From a virus: a stretch of DNA of 64,000 bases. The translations under genes were made by a program, and so were the position numbers. Of the stretch, positions 33,432 to 42,231 are shown piece after piece. The stretch lies in the IMG/VR virus record IMGVR_UViG_3300048592_000244, positions 1-64,000 of that record. One strand, given 5' to 3'. The first letter of the stretch is position 1. Each line of letters starts with the position of its first letter. Under the pieces are notes generated by a model. That model ran no database searches. It saw only the letters and a program-made list of their open reading frames with translations, and was not told the DNA's origin.

Positions 33432-35390
33432 GTGCCAGCCACTCTGGAGCTACCAGAAGCAGTCACGTTAGAATCTATCGCTGAGAGCGACCTCGGCGTA
33501 GACCTTGCTGTATTCGAGGAGAACGCTGCCAAGTTCGGGCAGGAGAGCTTCACGTTCTTCTGCTGGTACTACATGCGGCACCACCTCACCGACGAACTCG
33601 CTGAGTACCATCTCAAGGTCATGCGGTCGTTAGAAGGATTGATGCCGGGCAGGCACCTTGAGCTTCTCCTGCCTCGTGAGCACGGGAAATCCACGCTGGT
33701 TTCTCTCTGCTTCCTGATGTGGAATATCGTCTACAGGAAAAAGCGGCACATCCTCCTCGTGTCGTCCACCTCAGAGAACGCGCAGAAATTCCTTGGCAAG
33801 ATCAATCAGGAATTGCGCAGCAACGAACTTATCCGCAGGGACTTCGGTGACCTAACCGGCTCAGAGAACGTGGGCCGCAAGGAAGTGTGGAAAGCCTCGA
33901 AGCTCAAGACGGCAAACCAAGTGCTCGTCCTTGCTGTGGGTACAAACGGATCAGTACGTGGTGCCAACGAATCGCTGCCGGAAAATCTACAGCTTGATTT
34001 TGTGGAGTACGACCGGCATGGCCGTCCTCGCTACAAGAAGCTGAAATCATTCCGTCCTGATCTGGTTCTGCTGGACGACGTGATCGAGGACAAGTGGGTT
34101 CTCACCAAGCACGTGCGTGACCAGACGTGGAACTGGTTCTGGAAATCTCTCTACAACACGATGGACCGCGACAGGGGAAATTGCGTCGTGGTCGGTACGA
34201 CTCTGCATGACGACGATCTGGTGAGCAGGCTTTTCCGCGACCCCGTGCAGACGATGGCGTGGAAGAAAATCAAGATGCCTGCGTGCGAGGGCTTCGATCA
34301 GACCACGCTCAACCCCATCAACTGTTTGTGGCCTGCGGCGTGGCAAGCACCAGACTTGAACAAGCCAGTCAACCGCAAGGGCGAACTCATTCCGCTGGAT
34401 GAGTTGGACAACTGGCCGCTGGATGATGTGTTCTACCTCAGCAAGCTCTACTGGAAACGAATCGAAATCGGTGAGCGTGCGTTTGCGCAGGAATTCTTGC
34501 TTGACCCGTTGAGCGACAGCTTCCAGTTCTTCAAGCGTCAGTGGTTCAGGTATTTCATCATGCAGGAGAGCTATTTCACCGCAGAGGCGGAACTGGCTCT
34601 CACACGTCTGGGCCACGAGATTGAAGTATTGCCTGACGACCTGATCGTAGTGACAGCCATCGACCCGGCTGGCACGAGACAGGAACAGGTGAAGGAAGGG
34701 GCTGATCCTGATTACACCTGTATCTGCACTGTGGGATATTCACCACGTCATCGCCGGTTCTACATTCTCGACATCTGTCGTGAGCGAATTTCAGCACTAC
34801 GTCAGCAGGAAGTGCTGATGGAGCAGTACAGGAAATTCAGCAGTGAGTTCGCAGCTACTGGCACAGACGGTAGCTCAGACACAGCCAAGTTCAATTTCAC
34901 GCACATGGGCATCTTGGTGGAGAGCGTGGCATACCAGAAGGCGCTGGCTACCATGCTGGATGAAATTGCTCCGGCTCTGGGCATGTACCCTCGCATCGTG
35001 GAAGTCAAACGCGGGCGCAGGGACAAGACCACACGAGCCACAGGCGTGTCTCCTCTGTTCGAGCGCAGAACAGTTGTGTGGCCTGAGCAGTTTGATCTAA
35101 AGTTGAAGAAGCGAGATGTCGAAGAAGCAATGGACGAGCTTGATCGTTTCCCACAGGGCGACCACGATGACTGTGTGGACGCAGTGGTAGACGCTCTGGC
35201 TTTCCTGAACAGAATGAGCCTGAGTCTGAACCGGGGGCTCAATGCGTTGAACGTCATGCGGGCGATGGTGAAATCCTCGCCGGAAATGTACGCCTTCGTG
35301 AGCAAGCGTGAGGATGAGGGCATGGACTTCCAAGACGCCAGTGCCAAGTGGGCGCAGTACAACAGAGAGCACGCTGGGATGACCGCATGA
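33432..35390 (+). CDS. terL: Terminase large subunit
   Basis: A 652-residue motor that cuts and packages DNA. The ATPase has a Walker A PREHGKST (81-88) and Walker B LVLLDDVIED (211-220). The RNase-H-like nuclease has Asp411 in AIDPAG, Glu497 in ILVESV and Asp579/Asp580 or Asp583 in GDHDDCVDAVVDAL. The GTG start has no ribosome binding site; no better start fits the frame, and a leaderless or coupled mechanism is possible. It overlaps the next small gene by ATGA. Length is at the upper end for terminases but domains are complete. Confidence 0.93.
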   Translation: MPATLELPEAVTLESIAESDLGVDLAVFEENAAKFGQESFTFFCWYYMRHHLTDELAEYHLKVMRSLEGLMPGRHLELLLPREHGKSTLVSLCFLMWNIVYRKKRHILLVSSTSENAQKFLGKINQELRSNELIRRDFGDLTGSENVGRKEVWKASKLKTANQVLVLAVGTNGSVRGANESLPENLQLDFVEYDRHGRPRYKKLKSFRPDLVLLDDVIEDKWVLTKHVRDQTWNWFWKSLYNTMDRDRGNCVVVGTTLHDDDLVSRLFRDPVQTMAWKKIKMPACEGFDQTTLNPINCLWPAAWQAPDLNKPVNRKGELIPLDELDNWPLDDVFYLSKLYWKRIEIGERAFAQEFLLDPLSDSFQFFKRQWFRYFIMQESYFTAEAELALTRLGHEIEVLPDDLIVVTAIDPAGTRQEQVKEGADPDYTCICTVGYSPRHRRFYILDICRERISALRQQEVLMEQYRKFSSEFAATGTDGSSDTAKFNFTHMGILVESVAYQKALATMLDEIAPALGMYPRIVEVKRGRRDKTTRATGVSPLFERRTVVWPEQFDLKLKKRDVEEAMDELDRFPQGDHDDCVDAVVDALAFLNRMSLSLNRGLNALNVMRAMVKSSPEMYAFVSKREDEGMDFQDASAKWAQYNREHAGMTA

Positions 35391-35578
35391 TGAAGGACAG
35401 GATCAACAAGGCCAGCCAGTACACTGAACGCAACGCGCAGGAGAAGTACATCTTCGAGCAGGCCAAGCTCTACATGGTGGCGGTGGCTAAGTACGACAAG
35501 ACAGCTACGATGACCGACATCGTGCAGGAAATTAGAGATGCCCTGAGCAGAACTTGGGGCTGGTTAGGAAAAGAATGA
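35387..35578 (+). CDS. Small helical protein (63 aa)
   Basis: ATGA overlap with the terminase stop places the start at 35387. The product is a charged helix pair ending with Trp-Gly-Trp-Leu-Gly-Lys-Glu. It overlaps the next gene by ATGA. Function unknown; position suggests a packaging accessory. Confidence 0.55.
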   Translation: MMKDRINKASQYTERNAQEKYIFEQAKLYMVAVAKYDKTATMTDIVQEIRDALSRTWGWLGKE

Positions 35579-35787
35579 AAATCCTCCAGTGTAAGCATTG
35601 TGGTGACTGGCAGGTTGAGCACAACGGCACCGTCTACTACAAGCCCTACACAGGCGATTGGACCGTAGGTGCGCCGGTGTGCTTGATTCTCGGCAGGTAC
35701 GGCTCGCATGAGTTGAGTGAATGCAATGCGTCCGATGAGCCGTGGCCTCTGGTGATAAAGCAGTTGAAGAAATTTCTGGAGAAGTAA
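35575..35787 (+). CDS. Small zinc-knuckle protein (70 aa)
   Basis: Start ATG 35575 overlaps the previous TGA. It has one Cys-x-x-Cys (LQCKHCGD) and two further Cys, so may bind zinc, and is otherwise aromatic and compact. The AGGAAAAGA site is in the end of the previous gene. Not recognised. Confidence 0.55.
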   Translation: MKILQCKHCGDWQVEHNGTVYYKPYTGDWTVGAPVCLILGRYGSHELSECNASDEPWPLVIKQLKKFLEK

Positions 35788-35788
35788 A

Positions 35789-36133
35789 ATGACGATGGCA
35801 CTGAAACCGTGGATCGGCGTAGACCTTGACGGCACGCTGGCCAAGTACGAAGGCTGGCAGGGGATCGACCACATTGGTGACCCGATCCAGCCAATGCTTG
35901 AGCGTGTGAAAGGCTGGCTTGCTGATGGCATCAAGGTGAAGATATTCACCGCACGCGCTAGTGAGCCGGATGCTGAGGCCCTCAAGGCAGTAATTTCCTA
36001 CATCGAAGACTGGTGTGAGGAGCACGTTGGACAGAAGCTCGAAGTCACCTGCAAGAAGGACTTCGCCATGACCGATCTCTATGACGACCGCTGTCACCGG
36101 GTAGAGGCGAACACGGGACGGGTACTGGCATGA
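35789..36133 (+). CDS. HAD-superfamily phosphatase
   Basis: The 114-residue enzyme carries the HAD nucleophile motif with Asp12 and Asp14 in GVDLDGTLA, motif II Thr54 in IFTARA and motif IV acidic residues in TDLYDDR (Asp99, Asp100). Family members of this size often act on small phosphates or nucleic-acid ends in phages. Substrate unknown. It starts one base after the previous stop and overlaps the next gene by ATGA. Confidence 0.85.
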   Translation: MTMALKPWIGVDLDGTLAKYEGWQGIDHIGDPIQPMLERVKGWLADGIKVKIFTARASEPDAEALKAVISYIEDWCEEHVGQKLEVTCKKDFAMTDLYDDRCHRVEANTGRVLA

Positions 36134-36306
36134 CCAGAGACGAACGCATGTCGCTGCTCCTCACCTGCGTGGATTTCTACGCCACCAACAAACAGGGTGA
36201 CTACGGTAGACGAGCGAACGCCGTGCTGGCTAAGATAGCTGACGATGAACGTCAGGAAGGCATGAAAAAGGAACGAGAGAAGGAAAAGGAACGAGGTACA
36301 GAATGA
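36130..36306 (+). CDS. Small charged protein (58 aa)
   Basis: Overlaps the HAD stop (ATGA) and the next gene's start (ATGA at 36303). The N-terminal half is a compact helix pair; the last 15 residues are a run of Lys, Glu and Arg. Codon usage is like the neighbours, so I accept it as real. Confidence 0.6.
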   Translation: MTRDERMSLLLTCVDFYATNKQGDYGRRANAVLAKIADDERQEGMKKEREKEKERGTE

Positions 36307-36746
36307 AGTACGTGATGATTTTCCTGATTGCTCTGCTGGCGTGTGCGTGTGACGCCCAGATCGTCGTGAACGGCAACCCTCCTGATGGCTCGGCGGGGAA
36401 AAGCTATAGCACGACGTTCACAGCCAGCGGCGGCACGGCACCGTACACCTACTTCGTCACCAACCCGCCTGACTTCCTCAGCATGGACACGAACACCGGC
36501 GTGCTGAGTGGGACGCTTCAAGCGCCGGTCATAGGTGACATCTACACGTTCACCGTCACGGCCTTTGACGCCACAATGGCTCATGGTCAGTCGAATTTCA
36601 CCATCACCGTGAGTACGTCCAGTGGTGGAAAATCTGGTAGCGACAACGGCGGCTGCACGGCAGCGCGTGGAACTGGACTGCGTTGGCTGCTGGTAGCAGC
36701 ACTCGGTCTTCTTCTCGTCCGCCAACGGAAGAAGACATGCGGGTAG
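36303..36746 (+). CDS. Secreted Ig-like protein with sorting tail
   Basis: A 147-residue exported protein. Residues 1-18 are a signal peptide with a lipobox-like LLAC; residues about 25-105 resemble putative-Ig/cadherin-like repeats (GTAPYTYFVTNPP, TGVLSGTLQAP, YTFTVTAFDA). A Ser/Gly linker with GGCTAARG leads to a hydrophobic helix (LRWLLVAALGLLLV) and a basic end RQRKK, the layout of CTERM-type surface-sorting signals such as MYXO-CTERM. It probably sits on the host cell surface, as a receptor mask or exclusion factor. The sorting assignment is inference from pattern. Confidence 0.65.
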   Translation: MKYVMIFLIALLACACDAQIVVNGNPPDGSAGKSYSTTFTASGGTAPYTYFVTNPPDFLSMDTNTGVLSGTLQAPVIGDIYTFTVTAFDATMAHGQSNFTITVSTSSGGKSGSDNGGCTAARGTGLRWLLVAALGLLLVRQRKKTCG

Positions 36747-37084
36747 AATGTACCGATCCGAACTGCTACGGCTTCAAGCGCCCTGTTCTCCCTCTAGGCC
36801 GGGACAGGGCGCTTCACATTCTACGCTGCCATGACGGCGATCAGATCATGCAGGTGGTGGACATCGACCCTGACGGCAGTGTGGGTGAAGCCTGCATTGC
36901 CCGGATGCTGAAATTGATGGATGATCTGGAAGCGATGGGCGGGAAGATGTACTACACCTCAGCCAAGTACCGCAGAGTATTTTCTGCAATGCAGTCCGAG
37001 TGCGAGCATGACATCCAGCAGTTGAGCATCGCTGCCAAGGAGAAAGCATGTGGAAATTCATCCGAGTCTGCTGGGGCCGAATAA
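36737..37084 (+). CDS. Hypothetical protein with Cys pair (115 aa)
   Basis: ATG 36737 follows GGAAGAAGAC inside the end of the previous gene. The start contains ECTDPNCYGF and a HILRCHDGD phrase, so Cys and His ligands for zinc are likely. The rest is helical with an acidic tail. Unknown function. Confidence 0.55.
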   Translation: MRVECTDPNCYGFKRPVLPLGRDRALHILRCHDGDQIMQVVDIDPDGSVGEACIARMLKLMDDLEAMGGKMYYTSAKYRRVFSAMQSECEHDIQQLSIAAKEKACGNSSESAGAE

Positions 37085-37257
37085 TCCTCTGGCTGGGGGA
37101 CTGCCCCTACTGCTACAGCAAACCCGCTCACAAGCATTCCTGCCCTGTGTGTTTGGGTGAAAAGGTGGGTGACAAGCACGCGTACCGCGACTATAACTGG
37201 AAGACACGGCTCTGGAGGAGGTTCAGAGCACACATTGACAGCGATTACGGACGCTAA
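37048..37257 (+). CDS. Small zinc-ribbon protein (69 aa)
   Basis: Two Cys-x-x-Cys knuckles, CPYC and CPVC, separated by His residues make a likely zinc ribbon. The amino end is hydrophobic (FIRVCWGRIILWLG), perhaps a membrane contact; the carboxyl end is basic and aromatic. It overlaps the previous gene by 37 bases. Confidence 0.6.
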   Translation: MWKFIRVCWGRIILWLGDCPYCYSKPAHKHSCPVCLGEKVGDKHAYRDYNWKTRLWRRFRAHIDSDYGR

Positions 37258-37295
37258 TCCGTAGATACCACAGAACCTTTCAAGGAGTGAACGTC

Positions 37296-37646
37296 ATGGC
37301 AGGAATGCAACCACAGGCAGCGCCCGCTGCGGCTCCCGCTGCGGCCCCAATGGGCGGTGGCATGGGACCGACCGGCCCGATGCCCGGCGCACAGGCCAAG
37401 CAGCAGATCGAGGAGAACGCGAACATCGCCATTCAGGGCGGTATCGCAGCAGCGGAAGCAGCCAAGGCTGCCCCTGACGTTCCCCCGGAAGCTGCGGCCA
37501 AGATCGAAGAAGGCGTGATGATGATAAACGAGGGCAAGCAGGAAGCCCTCGCACCAGCCGCGCCCACAGACGCTGGCAGCAAGCCCGGCAACCCCGTAGA
37601 GGGCACCGGCGCTCAGGCCAGCGGCACCAAGGAAGGCGGCGAGTAG
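37296..37646 (+). CDS. Ala/Pro/Gly-rich protein (116 aa)
   Basis: ATG 37296 follows AAGGAG eight bases upstream; the GTG at 37287 is too close. Residues 1-35 are Ala, Pro and Gly, residues 36-85 helical and Ala/Glu-rich, and the end Ala/Pro/Gly again. It looks like a short scaffold or disordered tether preceding the portal. GTAGATA lies upstream. Function unknown. Confidence 0.6.
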   Translation: MAGMQPQAAPAAAPAAAPMGGGMGPTGPMPGAQAKQQIEENANIAIQGGIAAAEAAKAAPDVPPEAAAKIEEGVMMINEGKQEALAPAAPTDAGSKPGNPVEGTGAQASGTKEGGE

Positions 37647-37680
37647 CCACAAGACACGCAGCCCATCCAGAAGTAAAGTG

Positions 37681-37712
37681 ACGGCAGGCGGGAATATCCT
37701 GCCTGCCGTTTT
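37681..37712 (+). terminator. Rho-independent terminator
   Basis: ACGGCAGGC pairs with GCCTGCCGT (nine base pairs), and the loop itself adds paired bases, followed by four T. It lies between the Ala/Pro-rich gene and the portal gene. Confidence 0.85.
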
Positions 37713-37727
37713 CCGTAGGAGAGCCCA

Positions 37728-39959
37728 ATGCCCGGCATCAACCCAACAGGCATCGCCTTCGCTCAGGAACTCCGTGTGGCGTTCCAGTACAGCCGCTTCA
37801 TTGATGAGTTGAGCAAGAGCATCGCCAGCGACGGGACGTACCAGTCCAGCAACAACACCTTCCGTGATCCCACGTACATCGTGAAGGACAAGGAGGGCAA
37901 CATCAAACGGTACTGGCGCTCACCGCAGGATGCAGCCCGACAGGCGAAGTACGAGAAGTACATGCGGATATTGCTGGAGGGCTTGGACTTCCTCAAGCCT
38001 CAGTGGTATCAGGCACGCCAGTACACGGACACCTCGCATCAGGCTGTCTACCAAGGCTACAATTTCCTCACCCTCATCAGTGAGGCATTCGCTGACCTGA
38101 CGTGCGGTGGTGGTGTCGAGATCAAGACCGGCATCGAGTCCATCGACAAGCTGCTGACTGAGCAGCTTCGCTTCGAGGACAAAATCTACGAATGGATTTT
38201 CGAGGCCAGCGTGTTCGAGTTCGTGGGCGTGCAGGTCGTCACCCACGACGATTCCGGTGTGCTGGAAATTCAGCGCGTTCTGCCTCACTTCCTCTATCCG
38301 ATGTTCCCGAAGAACAAGGAGAACGAGCCCGTCTGCATCAGCAAGAAGGTGTGGATGCAGAAGGAGGACATCTCCGAGTGGCAGCAGATCAGGCCGGAGA
38401 ACACCAGCGACAAGATCGACCTCAACGGTGTGAAATTCGATGGCTTCGTGTTCGAGGAGCGTCACTTCAAGGGCATGGTAGAGAACTACCTGTGGGCTGT
38501 GCATGGCAATCAGATCGTCACACGCGTAGACCTGAAATTCTACGACCCGAACCTCGACGCTGTGTCCCTCACTGGCCTGCCTGACTTCGCAATCAAGCTG
38601 ATCCCCAACAAGGTGATGGTGGGGAAATTCATCAGCGATTGGGACAACATCATCGACATCAACCTGAACTTCAATGACCGCGCAAGCCGTGCAGGCGACC
38701 TGTTGAACCAGTACGCCGAGCCTCAGCTTGTCATCAACGACAGTCAGGCGACCTACGACCCGGCTACGGGCAAGGTCCATTACCGGCGTCCTCGTGGTGG
38801 CGTGATAATGATGCGCCCGCAGGACAGGCACCAGCCGAATTTCATGCAGCCGGGTGTGGACACAGCAGGCACGGAGAACAACCTCAAGTTCCTGCTCGAC
38901 ATGCTGTCCACTCACTCACAGGCTGCTGCTGTGCTGCTGAACCCAGAGGCACAGGGCAACATCGAGAGCGGTGTGGCCTACAAGCTGAAATTGACGCCCA
39001 CGCTCAAGAAGATCGCACGCAGGAAGACTCAGCAGGAAATTGCCGTGAAGGGCCTGATCCTGAACATCCTCGCGGCCATCAACTTCTACCACGACAAGGA
39101 ACTCATCACCCGTGAGTTGGAGGAGCGCGTCAACTCGTCAGACGACATGACCATGCGTACCCGCTGTGAGGATGCACTGGCCAAGATCAATCAGGGCTCG
39201 GTACTGATCTCGCTGGAGTCGTTCGACGACTATTTCTCCAAGCTGGATGTGTTCAACGACAACCCCTACGGCATTTTCATCAGCGACCCTGCACAGGCGA
39301 CCACCGGCGACCAGTTGCAGTACCTCGCTGACGGAGACCTGCTGACGGCCATCGAGAACAAGCGCACTGAGGTGATGGAATATCTCCGGCTGGATGACAT
39401 CCAAGTCGAGATGACTCCTTCCATGCCGCAGGATATTGCGCAGGCTCTTGAGCGCCTTGGTGGCCAGAAGTCCATGAGCCTGAAACGCTACCTCATGGAA
39501 TTCGACGGCTTCACTGAGGAGCAAGCCGAGGAGGAAATTCAGCGCATCATGGACGAGGACCGTGAGGTGATGGCTCAGGGCATCAGCGATTCATCCGTCA
39601 TGCTCAACCCGCGTGGTGGGTTGCAGCAGGCCATCCTCGACTTCGGTCAGACCGATCACCAGCATGAAGTGTTGCTGGACGCAGAGGGCAACGGAATTTC
39701 CGAGCGTGCTCCTGATGGCCACAACCACCGGGTACTCAACGGGCAGGCGCTCATGGAAATGGGCCACACTCACCCTGTGGTTTTCCAGCAGGAGCAGAAC
39801 ACACAGCCTGAGCCGATGATGGCCGGGGCTGGCATGGCACCAAGCAATCAGAACGTCGGAGCCGCAGGAATGAGCCCCGGCGCACCCAGCCAGACTAACC
39901 TACAGAGCACAGCGATAGCTGCTGGCACGACTCCTCAACCCGTTGGTGGGTTCAGGTAG
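37728..39959 (+). CDS. Portal protein
   Basis: This 743-residue protein follows the terminase cluster and fits an SPP1 gp6-type portal in length, position and helical pattern (residues about 190-480). AGGAGAGCCC precedes the ATG. The C-terminal part (about 643-686) carries a cluster of His-x-His motifs (DHQHEV, DGHNHRV, GHTHPV), unusual for a portal, then a Gln/Pro/Gly-rich tail. Portals form the dodecameric DNA channel of the head. The His cluster may bind metal or peptidoglycan, which is inference. Confidence 0.75.
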   Translation: MPGINPTGIAFAQELRVAFQYSRFIDELSKSIASDGTYQSSNNTFRDPTYIVKDKEGNIKRYWRSPQDAARQAKYEKYMRILLEGLDFLKPQWYQARQYTDTSHQAVYQGYNFLTLISEAFADLTCGGGVEIKTGIESIDKLLTEQLRFEDKIYEWIFEASVFEFVGVQVVTHDDSGVLEIQRVLPHFLYPMFPKNKENEPVCISKKVWMQKEDISEWQQIRPENTSDKIDLNGVKFDGFVFEERHFKGMVENYLWAVHGNQIVTRVDLKFYDPNLDAVSLTGLPDFAIKLIPNKVMVGKFISDWDNIIDINLNFNDRASRAGDLLNQYAEPQLVINDSQATYDPATGKVHYRRPRGGVIMMRPQDRHQPNFMQPGVDTAGTENNLKFLLDMLSTHSQAAAVLLNPEAQGNIESGVAYKLKLTPTLKKIARRKTQQEIAVKGLILNILAAINFYHDKELITRELEERVNSSDDMTMRTRCEDALAKINQGSVLISLESFDDYFSKLDVFNDNPYGIFISDPAQATTGDQLQYLADGDLLTAIENKRTEVMEYLRLDDIQVEMTPSMPQDIAQALERLGGQKSMSLKRYLMEFDGFTEEQAEEEIQRIMDEDREVMAQGISDSSVMLNPRGGLQQAILDFGQTDHQHEVLLDAEGNGISERAPDGHNHRVLNGQALMEMGHTHPVVFQQEQNTQPEPMMAGAGMAPSNQNVGAAGMSPGAPSQTNLQSTAIAAGTTPQPVGGFR

Positions 39960-40005
39960 GGTGTCAACTCGTAGATACAGCAGGAACGCACACGGAGAGT
40001 AGAAC

Positions 40006-41484
40006 ATGGCCTTTGACCTGACACTTGCACGCGGTGGATTCGGCGAGCCCTGCGACAGCCCTGTGGCTGACTACCGCCAGTTTTACCAGATGTACGTGTC
40101 CGTGGATGCACGGTCCAACCCGGCTACGCAGACGAACTGGTTGAATGCGCTGGGTGCTATCTTCGGCACCACCATCGACACCTACGCACACTGGTCGAAG
40201 ATGGACAAGCACGCTCGTCGGCGTGTGCTGGAATACGCTCGCTGCCAGATCGAGGTGAACGTGTGGTCGTTCATGGCCCTCGGTCCTCGCCCGCCTGAGC
40301 AGTTCCTGATCGACTCACACCAGAGCGGGAATTTCCTGCGCAAGCCTCAGCGTGAGGTGGACGCCATCATCATGCGCTCCGAGTTCAACCACATCACTGA
40401 GCGCGGGGATGACCCGGCGCTGGCTGCCATCGCACTCACAGCCCTTGGCCTGCCCAGCACTCCGCTGGCGCTATTCAAGGATTGGGATGCGACCACGGCT
40501 CGTGCTGTGCTGAGTTTCCTGCGCATCTACGGCTCGGCCTACGAGAGCATCGTCAACGCCGACGACAACGAACTGGATTATCAGGACGTTGCCACGGGCG
40601 CACGCTTCTCCGCAGCCAGCCGCCATGACGCGACCTTCATGGACTTCATGGAATTTCACTCATGGCTGGCAGAGGCGACCTTCTGGCACGTCTCGCCCAC
40701 CGACCTGTTTGACGAGATCACGCAGACGGAAGTCGGCGTGGATGCGCTGGACGCCACGCAGGCAGAGGCGCTGGAATTGTTCAGCCTGCTTCGCGGCGTA
40801 GGTCAGGTTGCTGGCAAGCAGCGTCACATGGACATGCCCAAGGCGATTTACTTCGCCCAGCTTTCCGCCTACGGCTACCTGCCGTCGATGGACGTCCTGC
40901 TGTTCGGCCTGACGGAAAACATCGCTCTGCGCGATCTGGACGGCAACGTCATCGCCGGTCGCGTCTACATGCGAGCGCAGGCACCGATCAACGGCTCACA
41001 CCCGCAGCGCGACACATGGGTGAACACCGGCGCACAGGTCTTCGAGATGGTGGTCGAGGTGCCTGCCGGGCAGACGCCGGATCACATCGAAGCTGTGGTG
41101 GACGTGCTCCAGCCGAGCGCAGGCACACGCTGGTTCAATTTCAGCGGGCCAGCCGCCGTGGACGCCGACACATTCACCATGACGCCTGTGGTGGACGTTG
41201 CAGGAAAAACCCGCTGGACAATCGACGCCACCAAGGCAGCGAAGTGGGCCGCTGGTGAAAACATCATCGGTGAGTTCGTGCTCGCGCAGGGACCGCACCT
41301 CAAGATGTCTCCTGCCAACGGCATCCCCGTGGAGAACGTCAGCCTGCTGGTAGAGGACGGCGCGTCCGACGAATCCGCTCTCTACAGCGTGGTGCCGAGC
41401 CGCGTGCTGACCGGGCTGGAAATGCCGCCCACACGCACGCCTGTCTTCGCGCAGCGAGCGTCAGGTACACTCGACAACCTGTAG
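40006..41484 (+). CDS. Probable virion protein (492 aa)
   Basis: ATG 40006 follows a weak GGAGAGTAGAAC site. The first 300 residues are helical and rich in Trp, Phe and Ala; the last 190 are beta-rich with Asp, Thr and Val, resembling an immunoglobulin-like or decoration domain. It lies between the portal and other structural genes and is probably a structural or ejection protein, but no homology is recognised. A GC-rich hairpin follows. Confidence 0.55.
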   Translation: MAFDLTLARGGFGEPCDSPVADYRQFYQMYVSVDARSNPATQTNWLNALGAIFGTTIDTYAHWSKMDKHARRRVLEYARCQIEVNVWSFMALGPRPPEQFLIDSHQSGNFLRKPQREVDAIIMRSEFNHITERGDDPALAAIALTALGLPSTPLALFKDWDATTARAVLSFLRIYGSAYESIVNADDNELDYQDVATGARFSAASRHDATFMDFMEFHSWLAEATFWHVSPTDLFDEITQTEVGVDALDATQAEALELFSLLRGVGQVAGKQRHMDMPKAIYFAQLSAYGYLPSMDVLLFGLTENIALRDLDGNVIAGRVYMRAQAPINGSHPQRDTWVNTGAQVFEMVVEVPAGQTPDHIEAVVDVLQPSAGTRWFNFSGPAAVDADTFTMTPVVDVAGKTRWTIDATKAAKWAAGENIIGEFVLAQGPHLKMSPANGIPVENVSLLVEDGASDESALYSVVPSRVLTGLEMPPTRTPVFAQRASGTLDNL

Positions 41485-41499
41485 CCGGGTAGCTTGAGA

Positions 41500-41519
41500 C
41501 CGGGGGCTTCGGCCCCCGG
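41500..41519 (+). terminator. GC-rich hairpin (UUCG loop)
   Basis: CCGGGGGC pairs with GCCCCCGG around a TTCG loop. It is very stable but lacks a T tract (AGTTGT), so it may be a weak terminator or an RNA-stabilising structure. Confidence 0.6.
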
Positions 41520-41539
41520 AGTTGTACTGAGGGAAATTC

Positions 41540-41692
41540 ATGCCGCTGCAATCTGGTAAATCCAAAGAGGCCATCAAGAACAACATCAGGAAACTGATGC
41601 ACGAGGGCTACCCGCAGAAGCAAGCGATAGCCATAGCTTTCAGCAACGCGGGGTTATCCCGCAAGAAGGACGGCAAGAAGAAGAAGGACTGA
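41540..41692 (+). CDS. Small DUF6496-like protein (50 aa)
   Basis: The short gene starts after GAGGGAAATTC. The peptide MPLQSGKSKEAIKNNIRK continues with HEGYPQKQAIAIAFSNAG and a Lys-rich end. The NI(R/K)-HEG-QAIAIA pattern is a recurrent small phage protein of unknown function, related to DUF6496. The stop nearly touches the next ATG. Confidence 0.7.
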   Translation: MPLQSGKSKEAIKNNIRKLMHEGYPQKQAIAIAFSNAGLSRKKDGKKKKD

Positions 41693-41693
41693 C

Positions 41694-42014
41694 ATGCTCT
41701 ACATCTTGATGATCCTACTTGAGACAGAAGCCTACTCCGGCCCGTGGGGTGAACTCACCGTGGGCGGTATTCTCATGGCTGGTCTGGTCGTGGTGTGGCG
41801 GGTGAACACCAAGATGGCCGAGCAGAATGAGAAGCTCCATGTCCGCATTGCGGAAATTCAGGAGGAGCGAGCCAAGGCTGCTGTGGTAGAAACCAAAGCC
41901 ATAACTGAGGCGCTCAATGCCAGCACCGAGGCCATGAAGTCTATGACCTCTGCTGTGAAGAATAACAACGCCCTGTTGGAAAGGCTCATCAATGCGCAAA
42001 ACAACGCTGCTTGA
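41694..42014 (+). CDS. Membrane-anchored coiled-coil protein (106 aa)
   Basis: Residues 1-38 include a hydrophobic segment (about 22-37, GGILMAGLVVVW), followed by a charged coiled coil (about 40-85). The ATG lies one base after the previous TGA. The type I-like layout (membrane helix plus cytoplasmic or periplasmic coil) suits a holin partner or spanin-like protein, but no signature confirms it. It overlaps the next gene. Confidence 0.55.
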   Translation: MLYILMILLETEAYSGPWGELTVGGILMAGLVVVWRVNTKMAEQNEKLHVRIAEIQEERAKAAVVETKAITEALNASTEAMKSMTSAVKNNNALLERLINAQNNAA

Positions 42015-42228
42015 CCGGGTAGTGAAGTTTGTGACGGGCCGGACACCCGGACTGGCCAAGGAAAATGAGGCAACGTGCAAACGCTCCTCTGACCAGATTG
42101 ACGCGTCCGGCAAGGAACGATATAGCGCCAGCGTGAATTTCCGCAAGGCGCAGCACGAGTTGAAGGACGAGATCGACAAGAACGTGACGTTGAACGAGAG
42201 CGTGTTCATCAAGCCGCAGAAGGCGTAG
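41992..42228 (+). CDS. Hypothetical protein (78 aa)
   Basis: Start ATG 41992 lies in the end of the previous gene. A basic N-terminal half and a helical C-terminal half rich in Lys and Glu. Function unknown. It begins a run of coiled-coil genes. Confidence 0.5.
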   Translation: MRKTTLLDRVVKFVTGRTPGLAKENEATCKRSSDQIDASGKERYSASVNFRKAQHELKDEIDKNVTLNESVFIKPQKA

Positions 42229-42231
42229 TAC

